A stretch of 64,000 bases of DNA from Rhizodiscina lignyota (Eukaryota; Ascomycota; Dothideomycetes; Aulographales; Rhizodiscinaceae): contig ML978126.1 in NCBI GenBank assembly GCA_010015805.1, positions 372,001 to 436,000 of the forward strand. The letters are read 5' to 3'. This document shows, one piece after another, positions 22,501 through 34,246 of the stretch. How positions within the stretch are numbered: the first letter of the stretch is position 1; each line of letters starts with the position of its first letter. The notes under the pieces were generated by a model. It was not told the DNA's origin. It did no database searches and was given only the letters and a program-made list of their open reading frames with translations. The translations under genes and the position numbers were made by a program.

Positions 22501-24050
22501 AGAGACGTCGCGGTGTATATAGTGGAATTTACATTTTCCGCTGGTGCTACCATTGCATGCCATGGTACCTGTGCGAAACGCATTTGCCTCGGGCTAGCAG
22601 CCTCACTGGACTGCGTCAAATGCATCTACCGCAAACCCCAAAACGAGGAAATCCATGCGCCTACTATAGTGCCCGTCTTGTCCGCCCATTCCCGCGTGGG
22701 AACAGCTCCTTGGGTCGGCCTTCCCAGCAATTCCCAGCAGTCAGAGGCGCCGTTGGACGCCGTTGAGCAACGTCAAGCCCACATGCGCCTCGTGCCACCC
22801 ATTTCCATCTCCAGGACGTGCTGACGCACATCGGGGCCATCAGTGCGGCATCGAGCAATCCTCACCACGCTGCCCCAAGGGCTGCATGTTTCCTGGCCCA
22901 ACTCGGAGTGCGGCTTTCGACCGCCCAGTCCAGTGAGCAGGCAGGGACATCGCCCGATCCCCAGCAGCGCGACTACAGCTGTACGGCCTGTACCTATACC
23001 GGCCTGGCTTGGCCTGCCCTGGACAGAGGCTGCGCCAGCTGGAGACCGTCTGAACATACATCTGCACTGCGAAAGACGCCTGTTCCGTTGAGGAAAGCCC
23101 CCCGGAACCCTCCCCACTTTCTCTTCACCCTCCGTCTCGACGCTGCAGCTTGGCCGCCTGGTCGTGGCCGTGCTGGAGATCTTCCAATTCGACAGCTGGC
23201 GCGACGTGCATGCCGCTGGACCCACTGCGCTCCAAACGCTACTAGTATGTTCTAGCTGGGAATCCTGGGATTGCGCTCTCTCCTCGTACAGACAATCGAC
23301 AGGGTTGCTGGCACTGCTGAGCAGCGACGGGCGCGTCCAGCGTCCACCTCATCACCTACAACCTAAAAGGCGGGTCTGATAAGACGAAGGGGACCAGCAT
23401 TGACGTCTCTCTGGCACATCATACTGCTTCTTCCCTTAGGACTTGCGCCAGGGATGTTGCAGGCCTCGTGCGGAAACGCATTCCAAGGAGTCTTCACTCG
23501 ATAATATCCTGGATAGCGTTCCCTTTCAAATCTCCTCCCGTGTGGAAATCATCAAACATCCCCTCGACGTTCGAGCAATCAAATCCCATTGCGCGCATCA
23601 CCTACCGGAAATTTCCTACTGGCGCTCGACTTCCCTCATCCGCAGAACGGTCCGGACATTTAGCACTTTTACGCGCCAACACGAGTGGGAGATCGACCGC
23701 TGCCCCACGGTTCTCATCAACGGCATCCGCCTCAATTGGTATCCGGACCACCATCTTTGTCTTCAGTGTGTCAGAGCACAGGTCGACCGTTGTGCCTGAA
23801 CGCCGCTTCTGCTGGGATTATAATATCCGTCTACCTCTCTGCTGGAGACACAGGGGACGGGGATCCGCGCATGATTCCTGACATCAATGTGTGAACCTAT
23901 TCTTGCACACCTATATTGCCGTATTCATTCGCACGGGCATCTGTTTCTTTGACATTGTTGAACTGTCCATCATCTCCTCTTCTGTCGCTAGAGAGTCCCC
24001 AAGTCGCGTCACCTGCCAACAGCGCTCCTCTCGTACTTTCAATGCCGTAG
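16517..24050. other. 7.5-kb gene-free stretch
   Basis: No gene, RNA or mobile element could be supported in this long stretch between the RING gene and the moc3-like regulator, which both read rightward. The overlapping open frames at 17.3-18.0, 20.3-21.0 and 22.1-23.9 kb occur on both strands of GC-rich DNA. They have no domain, splice-corrected extension or family resemblance. The 3' part probably contains the promoter and long leader of the regulator starting at 24051 or 24120. Long non-coding RNA or decayed repeats cannot be excluded. Confidence 0.5.
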
Positions 24051-26663
24051 ATGACGACGGTTCAAGTACCGCTACCCTTTCAAAATCTCCACCGCAAGTA
24101 CATCCACCACGCAGCGGTCATGTCGGGTCCTTACGATAACAACAACTACTCTCGTCTCCCACCATTCTATCAACCTCATCATGGACCGCCAGGCCAGCAG
24201 CAACCCGAGGGCTATATTCCGGGGTTTCCCCACTTCCAGGGCCTGTCATCCGAATATTTTCCTCCCGCTTATTCCCAGGTCGAAGATTTCAGCGGATCGT
24301 TGGGGCCACAGCAGGCGACTGCGCGGGTGCGAAGGAGAATTGGAGCAGCCGGAGAGCATGTGAAGCATCGCAGAACACGCAGTGGCTGCTATACGTGTAG
24401 AAACAGGAGGGTGAAGGTGTGTCTCCAGACCCCCCGGTTGAAAGGTTACAAGAGCTGACTTGGACCCAGTGTGATGAGGCGCGCCCAATATGTGAACGTT
24501 AGTGTCTATCTCGTGCGCCATCAGGTGGCGAAACTAACAATATCGCCCAGGGTGTCGCAAAGGCAACAGAGAATGTGTATATCCCGAACCAAATACAAAC
24601 TCCAAGGCCAAGCGGAGAGACTCCAAGTCATCCAAGGCTTCTCATGGCGACAGTGGATCGTCGCCTGGCTCGGGGGATGAGCCGGAGCCAGACAGCGCAG
24701 AAGGCAATGCCGAGGGACTCCCAACGATACTGGACAATGAAGACATGGAGGAACTTGATGAAAGTGCTCGGCCATCGCCAAGTAGAAGGAGTAGCAGACA
24801 AGCATCAACGCCGTCTCTCACACATCAAAGCCCAACTCCATCGACAGAAGACTCCACGTCAGCGCTGAACTCTGCGATAGACCCTCTACCTCCTACACAG
24901 GTCGGATCCAGTCGGCATCCCCCAAGACAACTACCTAAACCGCAAATCAACCAAATTCATAGTAGAAAATGGTCGGAGTTGCCACGGGAGGTAGTATTCT
25001 ATCTCAACTATCACCGAACGCATCTCACAAACTACCACTACGCCTTTAAGTATGAGATTGACGACTTTCTCAAAACAACCTTCTTGGAGATTGCTCTTAG
25101 AAGCGAACCGTTATTGTATGCCGTCGTGAGCTTTTCCGCCTACCACTATACTGTTGCCAAAGGCGAGGGCAAGATCCAAGATTTTCTCAGTTACTACAAC
25201 AAGTCTGTCACTCTGCTCAGGCTATCACTCACGAAGAATCCAAAGCCTAACGTTGCGACGCTAATGACAATCCTCCAGCTCGCGACTATCGAGGTACGAA
25301 GGTCAGATTCATAGAGTAGGAATCTAAACTAAATGCAAATAGGAATATCTTGGAGACTGGGTGAGCCTTTTAAGCCACCAAAGAGCAGCGTATCAGCTGT
25401 TCACGAATCTATACACACATCAAACGGTGATGCAAAATGAAATGAGTCGGAAAATCTTTGGATGGTACACTCGCTATGACCTGATGGCAGGTATGATGTC
25501 TGGCAATGGCACTTTCCTCCAACGTGAATGGTTCGAGGTGCGGCATGATTATTATGAGCAGGAGATGAAATCACATCCGGGAGACATTGCGCTATTGTAC
25601 ATGGAGCGGTTCGCCGCAAATGGCGTAATATGCGCTGATGCCGCCACGCTCTGGGCGCGAAAGAGTAAGGGCTTGGTGACAGAAGAGGAGTTCAATATCA
25701 AGGCTTCGGAACTGGAAGCACAACTCACTGGATGGGAGAGCACGATCCATCCGACCTTGACAGATCCATCCAAGTTGATTACGGACTTTTCTGGCGCGCC
25801 TCCTCGAGACGAGAACGACATCGTTAACCCGTACGAGCCGGACTTCATGTATGGCGATCCAATATGGTCAACAAACCTAATGTTGCTAGACTGGTGGGCG
25901 TTCGAACTCATGTACAAGCACCAGCTCTCCATCGTCCGTAGACAACAGCCGTCGGAGCACACTAAGGAGCTGGCTCTCAAGATGCTACATATGTTTGAGG
26001 CGATCCAGCTGTACCCTGACAAACCTGCTGGTATGATAATTGCGGCACAAGCAACCATCGGTGTTGCGGGACTGTTCATGCCAAAGGACGAGAAGCACTC
26101 GATGTGGATTCGCAGGAAACTTGCATATGTTGAGGGACTTGGGTACGTCGCTCTTGGCTTGACAGGGCCCGACTTGCTAACGTCGCCATCGCAGGTATTG
26201 CTACCCCAAAAGCTTCCGCGAAAAGATGACTAGCCACTGGGGCGTTGACCTCACGCATTGGTGGCTTCCGAATGACGAAGGACTTCCGCCTATCTTGCGC
26301 ACAGTACGCAACCTCATCCACGATCGTAGCGAAGGGCCTCAGCGCGACCAGATAAGTGAAGACATCCGTGATATGCGCGGCATCTTCACTAGTCTGTCAC
26401 TCGATAATGAGGCTGCCGGCGTCAGCCAGAGTCCGATCAGCCTCATCGTTAGTGACGACGGAAAAGGCAAAGAGATGGCGACGCCGACTATGCGCAATGC
26501 GATGATCGAAGAGGGCGGGATCGCATCTCCCGGCAGCATGGGTTGGCAGCCCGCAGGCGGCTTCATGGAGGTCGACGACGAGGTGTTAGGGTATGATGAC
26601 GCCGCCGAGTTCAGCTGGGCCTATGGCCCGCCTAACGATGAGAGGCGCGGCTCTAGGACGTGA
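24051..26663 (+). CDS. Zn2Cys6 transcription factor, moc3-like
   Basis: Exons are 24051-24416, 24470-24497, 24551-25293, 25343-26142 and 26195-26663, giving 801 aa. Translation from the ATG at 24120 (MSGPYDNNN) would give 778 aa and looks more like a natural start. The four introns are 49-53 nt, most with CTNAC-type branch sites. The zinc cluster is rebuilt over two introns: CYTCRNRRVK, then CDEARPICER, then CRKGNREC (first Cys at residue 113). Exon 2 is only 28 nt. A Ser/Pro-rich linker leads into a helical fungal-specific domain (SRKWSELPREVVFYLNYH, YHYTVAKGEGK, HWWLPNDEGLPPILR). The closest named relative I recall is S. pombe Moc3, linked to sexual development and stress. The long upstream region suggests complex regulation. 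Confidence 0.9.
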
Positions 26664-28216
26664 ACGAGTTCATGAAGAAATGCTGGAATGTCAACGAAGA
26701 GAGACTTCTGTCGTATCTGCCGAAACGGGCAGAGACGATCTAGTGCGTGGAGCCAGAAAGGCTCTGCAAGTTTCAGAACGCGCGAGACCTGGTGGAAGCT
26801 CCACTCCGATCGTGACGCAAAACAGGTCCCTACGATGGATAACCCTCTCCCACCTGACCCGAGAACGTTGGGAATGACAACGCCATGACTTTCGCTCCGA
26901 CATAAGATACCTCAATACATCTTCACGACGAACAACGACTCCACCTCCCTGTACATACCTCTCTCTAACCCCGTTCCCCACGTCACGAATGGAACTCTAC
27001 TGGAGGGCTCTAGAATTGCACGAGCAAGCGGATGACGATATCTGAAGCGACTTTTGGTTTTTCTGCTTATGATTTGGTTTTGGCTCGCTATATATCACGA
27101 CATCTGACACTGCTGGTCTGAAGCGTTCAAAAGTACACCACCCCCGACTCACCTGTTTCAAGCCTTCCTCATTTTGTTCATATCCAAAATTTCCATGTCG
27201 CTTTCGCGTTCGCTTTAGCGTACGCTTTAGCGTGCCCAATGCAGGCACTTTTAAGTTCTAGCCTAAGACAAGCACAGTCCGAACCCACGTTCAAATCTGT
27301 GCACGCGCGGTCTCAAATTTGCAGTGCGCCAGCGCAATTTACTTTAAGACGGCTCAGAGGTACCACGCGTTCACGATGCACAACTTGAGTCAGAGCAAGG
27401 CGCCAAAAGCCCTAGTTGCGCTTTCGGCAGCGCACTCTAATAACATGTGCAAGTGGTATTGGTAGAAGTACTGCGTCTGTAGTGAGAAGGCCGGAAAACC
27501 CGTGCCGAGAGCTCCTCACCAAAAAAGGAAATGACCATGACGAAAAACTGGGGCATCGGTTTGGTGGATCATTCAGTGGTTTGGTAAAAAGTAAAACAGA
27601 AAAACAAGAGCGGCGCCGTGCGCAAGAGGCCGCCCAAAAAGCAACAAGCGCTCTCGTCAGCCCAATCATGCCGGAGAGAAATCGAGACGGTCTGTGTAGC
27701 CCTTCGACATGATAGTCGCCATCCAAAGCCGGCTCCCCGTCTGTATGTTTGCAGATCATCCGTCTCTGCAATTACATAGTAGAACCGTCAAATGCGGGCT
27801 GCTTAAGCGCCTTCACGGCTCTTGCGGTAAGAGGCCTGATGAGAGAACGTCAGCATGCATGTTCAAGATGAAAAGACATGTTCTGTCTGGCACGAAGTGC
27901 GAATGCAGAAGGTGCGTCGGGCTGGTGTGCTCCCGGCTGCATGAAAGGGAGTTGAAAGCATTTTGAAAGCATTAGGCATGGTTTAAAAAGAGCCTAATAT
28001 TGACAGCAAGGACAATTCCAAACCACGTCTTGCTGCAACGCAACAGAAGAGTCTAGATTCCAAAACTGATACGATTTGGCAGCGCATTTGGAATGTGCGG
28101 AGAAATATGAACAAGTGCGACCACCTCGTCGTGATGAATTTCATTTTCGACAGATAGTCCAGGGAGGACAGAGCGAAAAATGCAGAAAGGCAGGGAGCGC
28201 GTATCAAGAACGCTTA
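26664..28216. other. Convergent intergenic region, moc3-like and BAR genes
   Basis: This 1.55-kb stretch separates two convergent genes. It contains a three-copy 12-bp tandem repeat at 27199-27234 and no gene that can be supported. Confidence 0.45.
27199..27234 (+). repeat. Three tandem copies of a 12-bp unit
   Basis: Units at 27199-27210, 27211-27222 and 27223-27234 follow CGCTTTMGCGTN. Each unit is itself nearly palindromic around CGCTTTAGCG, so the block could form small hairpins or bind a factor. It lies in an intergenic region. Confidence 0.6.
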
Positions 28217-29676
28217 TCATACCTCTTGTTCGACTTGGAGTCTAGGAAGGGTCAGTCCAGCTCCCCGATTTGGAAGAGACTTGGTATCTTACTGGTCGAC
28301 TGCGGGAGCAAGCTCGCTCAGGATCTCATATGCGCGCTTGTGGTATTCGAGCTGAGCCGCAATCAGCTCAGCGAGGTTCCGAAGTGGCTCGGGCGTGTCG
28401 AGAACCTGAGATAGATCACACAAGGTCAGCCTAAATGCTTCTTGAAAAAGAGCGGTGTCCTCCGCTGGACAAAGCAAAAGTGGCGACTCTCCGGAAGCCT
28501 TGCAGATCCACTTTTCTATGCTCCAGGGGACATCGACATGGCTTTGCAAGCACTCACATTCTTCATAACTCCCACAGCCTCTTCCGTCTGTCCCACAAAC
28601 TCATCTTCCGCAGCCTCAATCTCGGCCCTGGCCTCCTCGCTCAGATGTTCCTCCGCGTCGCCGAACTGCTCCCTTTTCTGACCAGGGATGCTGAACGCAC
28701 CATGGGTCTTAGCTTTGGCCTTAACAGCGTCGAGATTGAGACGAGCATTCTCCACATTCTTGCGCGCTCGCGCGGCAAACTGCAGATTCGTGTTGAGCGT
28801 CGTGCTCCAGCCAGCTAAAAAGCGAGCCTGGATGGCGGCGTCTTGAGCCAGGCGCGCCTCGCCAACCTTCTCGCTCGCGATTGCGTACTTCTCGAGAGCC
28901 TGAGCAAGGGGATCTTCAACGCTGCCGGCGGCAGACCCACCGGCTGCCTGCTGCTGCTGGGCGAGAGTCTGTGAGCTGTTCAACGCAGCGCGCGCGATGG
29001 CGTGGCTGAAGGTCTTGGGCTGAGGACGAGCGGACGGGGGAGCGGTCATCGCTGCCGCAGCTTCGGAGGGGGAATGAGAATTCGAGAGGAGGGAGACTTT
29101 CTCGGAGACGGTGCGGCCGAGGTCATTGAAGGATTCGCGGATGTTGGACGGGTAGTCGTATGCTTCATGGGTATATTGGGACCTGAAGATTGATAAGTAG
29201 GTAGTTGAAGTGGAATGCGAAAGATGTGTCCGTGATTCAAGTTTGAGTTCACTCGCCGCCTTGTCAACAGCCAGCTGGTAAGATGAGGGAGACGTACGTG
29301 ACCTGCAGCATCTTCTGATGTACCTGCTTCAGCGCATCGACGCGCTTCTCCAGCTCCAGGTAGTCTGGAGGGAGCTCCGTCTACGTTATTCTACATCAGC
29401 CATGTATCCATCGTCATGCCTTTGAGCTGAGCGCAGCAGTCTCGAATCTGCCGCGCAGATGAGATTGCATACCTTGTCCTCTGCCTGACCAAGCTGCTCG
29501 CGAACATATTGCTGGGTGCGTGTCGACCATGGCTTGAACGAGTCTCTGTCGATGGATACCTCCGTCAGTGTTATGTATGCTCAGGCAGAAAAGTTGTATA
29601 GGGGATGATGAGAAGGTTGAGCAACTTACTGTACGTTCTTGCCAAAGGCCGAAAATGTCTTGCCAATATTGTCCAT
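28217..29676 (-). CDS. BAR-domain membrane-curvature protein
   Basis: The model is complement(28217-28241, 28293-28405, 28558-29182, 29298-29380, 29473-29545, 29630-29676), 321 aa, six exons with all phases consistent. It begins MDNIGKTFSAFGKNVQDSFKPW and continues QQYVREQLGQAEDKTELPPDYLELEKRVDALK. Long amphipathic helices follow, with the block VLDTPEPLRNLAELIAAQ near the end. This is the pattern of the fungal BAR/endophilin-like family (Gvp36-type), cytosolic dimers that bind curved Golgi or endocytic membranes. The last 25-nt exon adds LQVEQEV after a 51-nt intron (actgacc branch). If that intron is retained the protein ends at VDQ (28289), so the exact C-terminus is uncertain. No SH3 domain is visible. 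Confidence 0.85.
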
Positions 29677-30321
29677 GGTGGGCGACTAAATGAAATGGAA
29701 CGTCGACGTTGCGAGGGGTTAGAAGTTGCTTGGGGAGTTCTTGTTGTTGTTATGCTTAACGTTTGGCTTCGCTTGCGTTGACAGCTGCTGGTGGACGTTG
29801 CATGTGCTGAGACCCGCCGAACAAATCCGGCCTAGCACCGACTCAGCTGCTCCCTTCCGCGCAAAGATAGCAGTCGCGTAAAGCTGGAGCCATTTCTCGC
29901 TTCACTCTCACAGATAACACTTTCAGTCGTCACTCAAGCAATGGACTTCGCAGGCAGTGCTTCCACATATGTTCATTTCATTCTATGTCAACAAGCCGGC
30001 ATACAAAGCGTCCCCGAGTATGCTAAAGTCAAAGCTATCTATAAGAAGAGAAAACTGGGGAGACCACTGTGTTGGTCTCACATATGTGCCTGAGAATGAG
30101 ATTCCGGTATCTCATGTTGTCATCAAAGTCGTTAACCAAGGCCATGCGAGAGCATCCACCCTAAAATCTACCGTTTGAGCCCTACGAGGACTGGAAGCGA
30201 GATTGTCGTTTCGTCTCAAAGCCAAGCACAGCGGCGAGAACCCACGACTAACCGACCCAGGAAGAAAAGAAAGACCAAACGCCACAGACGCTCAAGAGAA
30301 ACGCAGCGTGAAGCTGACGTG
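29677..30321. other. Intergenic region upstream of the BAR gene
   Basis: This 645-bp spacer holds the promoter of the minus-strand BAR gene and the 3' flank of the BYS1-like gene. No gene is supported. Confidence 0.4.
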
Positions 30322-31275
30322 TTACTCTTGGTGAAGCTTGTGCCTGCGGGCGTGTGGGTGCAGAGCAGCCTCCGGTTGACGCTTGTGGTGGAAGACGCCA
30401 CGCTCATCAACGAATTTCGTCGCCCAGTGGGTCGTGTAGGTAATCAGGGTCGTGTAGACGAAGTGGGGATCCTGCACCGCGGGTGGAGAAGTCGTTGCTG
30501 GTGCAGCTTCCGCTTCCACGGACTTTGAGTGATGATGAGATTTCGATGACGGTGTGCTTGAAGAGCTGGTCGATGACGGCGATGGTGTTGACGAAGGCGT
30601 TGAAGATGGCGGGGTGGATACAGCCGCGGCATTGACTTCATCGTCACTGCTAGTGGACGATGAAGTGGCCTTTGCGGAAGACGATGGCGTAGATGAAGAG
30701 CTGGAAGGAGCTGGAGTTGACGAGCCAATATAACCAGCAGCGTCGACAGAAGTGGATCCGCTATCAGAGGAGCCACCTGCGCTCGTTGAGCACAAGTAGA
30801 GCGTAGTATCTGCATCCGGCGTGCACGCTTTCGAGGCCCAGTCATCGTTGAAATTCGTGTACGCGCCTCCGCATGTTGCGTTGCCAGCAGGACAGGTGAC
30901 GGTCGGGCAGCCAGAACCGCTCTCCATGTACATGCCTTTGCTGTGGAAGGGGCACTTGGTGCCGTCGCAATTCACGTTCGAAATATCGTACCAGACCGTG
31001 GTCGAGCCGAGAGTGTACTCCATCTGCGTGATATTGGTGCACTGGTCCGTCTTGGAGAGTTTCAACGACATGCCACCCTTGGAAAGCATTTTGTATTGCT
31101 GGCTGAACTTCCCACCGTTGGACGAGATCTTCGTTGGACCATCGTCCTCGCCAACACTGACGGCCCACATGAAGACGTCGAAGTCGCATTCGTTGTAAAT
31201 GATTGCATTGCCGACAGCCTGGACGGCAGGAGCGAGCGCGAGGAGCGCCGACGCGATGAGTGATGGTGTATGCAT
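30322..31275 (-). CDS. Secreted BYS1-domain (thaumatin-like fold) protein
   Basis: This is an intronless 317-aa protein. The N-terminus is a clear signal peptide, with cleavage likely after residue 20 (PAVQA|VGNA). Residues about 21-165 match the Blastomyces yeast-phase-specific protein (BYS1) family: AIIYNECDFDVFMWAVS, an IS.NGGKFSQQYK block, then ITQMEYTL and VWYDISNVNC, and six or more cysteines for disulfides. A Ser/Thr/Pro-rich, probably O-glycosylated region covers about 165-245. A short tail follows (VQDPHFVYTTLITYTTHW) with a Kex2-like dibasic KR at FHHKR. The protein is expected to be extracellular or in the cell wall. The biochemical function of the family is not known; some members are regulated by morphology or during host contact. 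Confidence 0.85.
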   Translation of the reverse strand: MHTPSLIASALLALAPAVQAVGNAIIYNECDFDVFMWAVSVGEDDGPTKISSNGGKFSQQYKMLSKGGMSLKLSKTDQCTNITQMEYTLGSTTVWYDISNVNCDGTKCPFHSKGMYMESGSGCPTVTCPAGNATCGGAYTNFNDDWASKACTPDADTTLYLCSTSAGGSSDSGSTSVDAAGYIGSSTPAPSSSSSTPSSSAKATSSSTSSDDEVNAAAVSTPPSSTPSSTPSPSSTSSSSTPSSKSHHHSKSVEAEAAPATTSPPAVQDPHFVYTTLITYTTHWATKFVDERGVFHHKRQPEAALHPHARRHKLHQE

Positions 31276-33124
31276 CTTTGGTGAAGAGTACGGCGCGTCG
31301 TAAAGTAAGTTGATGTTGAGGTGGTGAGCCGGCTCGAAAAGGAGTGCGAGGCCGGAGTACGGAGTATTCAGTCTTATGCAAAGGAGTGCGTGCCGCGGAG
31401 CTCAATGAGTGAAGGGCGTCACAGCGGCAGAATAGGTCTTCGAATGTACTTTGATGCACGCAAGACCCGGCTTGCAGTAGACGGACAAAAGAACGAGGTT
31501 GCAGGAAGAAGGAAGGCTTACAGGCGCGTCCGTGGATATATACGAACGGCAGGGGGGGGAAGAGCCTGAGTGAAGCGTGGTCTGTGTTGATTGCTTAAGT
31601 CTCGCCGGCCTAACGCCAGTAAGAGGTACTAAGAACACTCGCATGAATAGGACTGCCAATAGCACGCACCGCCCACTCTTGCGCAGGCTGGGATGCCATG
31701 TGGCCTAGAGCTCTTTGACCATTATTTCCGCGTGCAATTTTGCCAACCGCACGAATCTACTGCAGGCCGAAAACAAGTCAGGGGCCACAGATTAACTGCA
31801 TTCGAGATAGGCTCATCACTCCAAGATGCCGGATCCCCAACCGACCCAGGCCTTCTGCAAGCAAAAGGTCAGGAACACCCGCAGAATGGACAGCGGTCCC
31901 CGGTCCGTAATTACGTTTCCACCCAAGCAGAACACCCGGAGTGAATGACAATTGGTGGGCGCGCGGCTTGTCTTACATTTGCTTCAAAACGAGTGAAAAG
32001 TCAGCGATGAAGACAACCGGGCTTGAGCACAAACTGCTCAACAATTTCAACCTGGATCTCGGCGCATATTCGGGGCGACAGCTGGACAGCGGCTGCAGTT
32101 TCGGCGCATGTGCAGTCTGGAAGGTGTCAATCGCTGGCAGAACGATAGGCTGCGGGATAGCGTGGGTGGTATCGATAAAGCAGCGCAGATCAGGTACGCC
32201 AGGAACGAGGTGCAGCTGCCGGCGCACGGCGCCCGCTGTTGCACCAATCAGCCCCGGCGGATCGCAACGCTGGCTCACAACCCCTGGCGGCGCAATTCGT
32301 CGTCTCGTCCACTTGGAAAAGTTCGCGCTTGCGCGAGCTCCACAAGTAATTTCCCATTTTTCTTGCTTTGCCCCGGCCCCAACGCCTTATGAATGCGACG
32401 ATGCCGCTGCTACTGCAGGTCAGCAAAAAATCTGACTTCTAGAAGCCTGAGAATATTCAAATCTTCGATTGCCGAGACGACCGTGGCGACATCGGAACCA
32501 TCATTGGCTTGATGGGGAAGGGATTGACACGTGCTGAATGAATGGCAATTGGAGAGCAGAAGGACGGAACGAAAAAGAAAGCACCGAGAGAGAACCTGCG
32601 ACGACGGATCTGTGTCACATCTGCGCTGGGTCCTGTGTTTCTTCGAGGAGGCTTAACGAGAGTTCAGCTCGTTGTACAGAGTAGATGGAAATAGTCTTCA
32701 CAGCTAATAGAGTAGTGAAACATGCGTGTGAACAAGCCCAATGCCGCGAGACATGCTGTGTGAAGAAGGGCGACGAAAGCCGGAGGACGCGGAGCTCCGC
32801 GAGAGCCAACCGCGATCAGAGATGCAAGTGAAGCCACTGCCACTGCCACGGGAAACCGAGCCGACGAGAAAAAGAAACTGCCTGAGGTGTTCCGAGAGGG
32901 CAGAGTCGAGATATCAATTGGGTAGGAAAGCCGGTGTGAACTGTTCAGCCTGCAATGTCGTGCTGCGTGCATCGGAGCGAGCGGCGTCTTGGCCGCCGAA
33001 CTGTGTGCTTGCCTGATTGGGCTGTTTGCGACGCCCTCGCCCTCCAACAAGTTGGACATCAACGCATGCGTTGTCAATCCCATGTGTCACTTCCAGGCAT
33101 GATGATTACACGTATTCTCACAAC
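31276..33124. promoter_or_regulatory. Divergent intergenic region, BYS1-like gene and SDR
   Basis: This 1.85-kb stretch separates the divergent starts of the secreted protein gene and the SDR. It must hold both promoters. No gene or repeat is supported inside it. Confidence 0.4.
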
Positions 33125-34246
33125 ATGAATCCAATCACCTTGGCCAAAGGTTCTGGCCTTTTCCCGTCGCGCAAGTTCTCCCTCTCAGAGACGCCGCAGC
33201 TGACTGATCAAGTCGCCGTCATTACCGGAGGCCAGGCAGGAATTGGCGAAGAAATCGTTGCTCAGCTATTGATCCACGGGATAGCTAAGGTCTACGTGCT
33301 TGCAAGAACCCAGCAGAAGTTTGTCGACGCAAAGAAGGCTTGGGCGCAGCGACAGAGCCTGGATGTTCAAGATGTGGACAACCGGACGGAATTCGTCCAA
33401 TGCGACTTGAGCGACCTCAAGGTGACTGCTGAGGCGGCAAAGAAGTTGATACAGAAACTGGATAGGCTAGATATACTATTCTGCAATGCTGGTTAGTGGA
33501 CTATCCATCCTGATATCTTCAGATGGTTGTCTTACAAGGCTCTAGCCAATCCACCACAGAGCACGTATACTCTCTCAGTCGACGGCGTTGATAACATCTT
33601 TGCGACGAACCACCTCAGCCACTATGCCCTCACGAATATGCTCCTGCCCGTTATCGAGCGGACATGGTACACCTTCGAGACCGCCTGCCATATTGTCGTG
33701 TCGTCATCATCCTTGCATATGCTTTGCAATGAGCTCTCGCTTGACTCGTTAACGTCGACAACTCCTCCCAAGAAACCTGCAGTCTATGATGGATGGTGGC
33801 GATACGGACGAAGCAAACTGGCGAACATACTCTTCACGAAGTACCTCGCGAAGTTGGAGTCGGACAAAGGCTACAAAGTCTATCCAAACTGTTTCTTTCC
33901 CGGGAACATACCAACCGACGCAATGGATACATGGAAGGACATGGTCGGAAACTTTGCTGGCTCCATCCCGAAAAAAATCTTCAGTGTGATCGGTCAATCC
34001 CTTGAGGAAGGAGCGACGACCGCTATGTATCTTGCAGCTAGCAAGGAACTGGAAGAACGGGATATCATGGGCGACTATTTCGTTCCAATTGCGATGGAAG
34101 GAGAACCGAGCAAGTTAGCCCAGGACAAAGACTTGATGAATAATCTCTGGTATTGGAGTGATCACAAAGTTACTGAAGTGCTCGGGAAGGACTGGCAGGA
34201 TTTTGCTAAGCAGACTGCTGGGATTGCTGCATCTGGACAAACATGA
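33125..34246 (+). CDS. Short-chain dehydrogenase/reductase, retinol dehydrogenase-like
   Basis: Exons are 33125-33491 and 33546-34246, giving 355 aa. The 54-nt intron lies in the NAG motif, and splicing yields CNAANPPQ. The cofactor motif is TGGQAGIGEE (TGxxxGxG). The catalytic Tyr and Lys are in YGRSKLAN, and the upstream serine is in VVSSSSLHML. The N-terminal 35 residues precede the Rossmann fold. The pattern resembles light-chain/RDH-type SDRs that reduce or oxidise sterols, retinoid-like or ketone substrates with NAD(P)H. The substrate is unknown. It stands alone, with no obvious pathway partner next to it. Confidence 0.92.

Noticed and set aside
22119-23881. Several 120-168 codon frames upstream of the moc3-like gene
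   Set aside because: They lack recognisable motifs and probably lie in the promoter and leader of the regulator.
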